DNA from: an uncultured Lachnospiraceae bacterium
Lineage (GTDB): Bacteria; Bacillota; Clostridia; Lachnospirales; Lachnospiraceae
DNA length: 5,442 nt
NCBI GenBank assembly: GCA_958422845.1
Contig: CATZPU010000096.1
Span: 1-5,442, forward strand
Reading direction: 5' to 3'
The translations under genes and the position numbers were made by a program. Below are positions 5,071 through 5,442 of the stretch, one piece after another. The notes under the pieces are model-generated. The model searched no databases. It worked only from the letters and a program-made list of their open reading frames with translations, and was not told where the DNA came from. How positions within the stretch are numbered: the stretch's first letter is position 1; every line of letters begins with the position of its first letter.

Positions 5071-5442
5071 CTACAGATCGAAACAGCCGCCGCCGATAAA
5101 TTCCCGTATCAGCGAATTGTTCGGGATCGCATCGCTTGGGATCGGCAAAAAGTAATCGAGGAATTTGAGCAGCCGCTTCGCTTCCTCATACTCCGGCTGC
5201 TCCGGCGTAACGGAAAAAAGCAGAGGCTCCGCATACTGCTTAAGCACAGCCAACTCATAGATCAGCGCAGAGTTAAACATAATATCAGCTTCTTCCTGAT
5301 ACGGGAAAATATTGTTGTCCTCGCCCCTGCGCACAGACGGCCACATCTCGATCGTCCGCCTTGCATCTGCGCCTCTTGTGCGCGCATCGCGCACGATACG
5401 GCGCAGAAGCCTGCCGTCTGTCGTCGGTATGCGGTTATGCTC
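5071..5442 (-). CDS. Uridine kinase-like nucleoside kinase (C-terminal 123 residues; start beyond window)
   Basis: The frame is open from the right edge to a TAA stop at 5071. The visible residues, beginning EHNRIPTTDGRLLRRIVRDA and passing through RGADARRTIEMWPSVRRGE, NIFPYQEEAD and FNSALIYELAVLK to a FIGGG ending, match the C-terminal part of the roughly 550-residue Firmicutes nucleoside kinases. From family knowledge, those proteins join an N-terminal TGS/threonyl-tRNA-synthetase-like region to a P-loop uridine kinase domain, and they phosphorylate nucleosides (probably uridine/cytidine) in the cytosol for pyrimidine salvage. The P-loop is outside the window, so activity cannot be judged here. 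The region shown includes the conserved charged segment near the end of the kinase domain. It lies 59 nt upstream of the Spx/ArsC-family gene with no terminator between them, suggesting one operon. Confidence 0.85.
   Translation of the reverse strand, partial: EHNRIPTTDGRLLRRIVRDARTRGADARRTIEMWPSVRRGEDNNIFPYQEEADIMFNSALIYELAVLKQYAEPLLFSVTPEQPEYEEAKRLLKFLDYFLPIPSDAIPNNSLIREFIGGGCFDL

Overview
The window looks like chromosomal DNA of an anaerobic gut-type Firmicute, most likely Clostridia in or near Lachnospiraceae. The supporting evidence is a type A RNase P RNA (Bacillus and relatives carry type B), strong AAAGGAG-type ribosome binding sites, a C-terminal nucleoside kinase segment of the Firmicutes type, a clostridial-style InlB-repeat surface protein, and a group IIC intron. 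The species cannot be named from the sequence. Every supported gene is on the minus strand, so transcription runs from high to low coordinates.

Right end (5442 to 4652): the last 123 codons of a uridine-kinase-like nucleoside kinase. After a 59-nt gap comes a complete 119-residue Spx/ArsC-family thioredoxin-fold protein with a CxxC motif. No terminator is visible between them, so they are probably co-transcribed. Next, 4651 to 4186: the RNase P RNA gene rnpB, with its own extended -10 promoter starting right at the preceding stop codon, a short hairpin leader, the type A conserved core, and a strong intrinsic terminator.

Middle (4181 to 2988): a complete-looking group IIC intron of 1194 nt inserted 5 nt past the base of the rnpB terminator stem. 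Both ends (5' GTGCG, 3' CTACCCGAT), domain V and domain VI can be recognised. Its reverse transcriptase/maturase gene is eroded. The N-terminus, the RT-2/RT-3 region and most of the maturase domain are missing, yet the reading frame stays open, and the catalytic YADD motif reads YADG. The RNA may still splice or be mobilised in trans, but this protein should be inactive as a polymerase.

Left half (2987 to 1): a promoter with a perfect extended -10, an imperfect 12-nt tandem repeat just upstream of it, and the first 948 codons of a large secreted surface protein. The protein has a signal peptide, an N-terminal region, nine InlB B-repeat-like modules with two Q/T/E/P linkers, and the start of a different terminal domain cut by the window edge. 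Modules 2 and 3 with their linkers form a relatively recent duplication with a 102-residue period.

The functional links are loose: two metabolic/redox genes, a housekeeping ribozyme, a mobile element using that ribozyme's terminator as its landing site, and an independently transcribed surface gene. I did not find a clear novel multi-gene system. The most unusual object is the in-frame, catalytically dead intron gene inside an apparently intact ribozyme.
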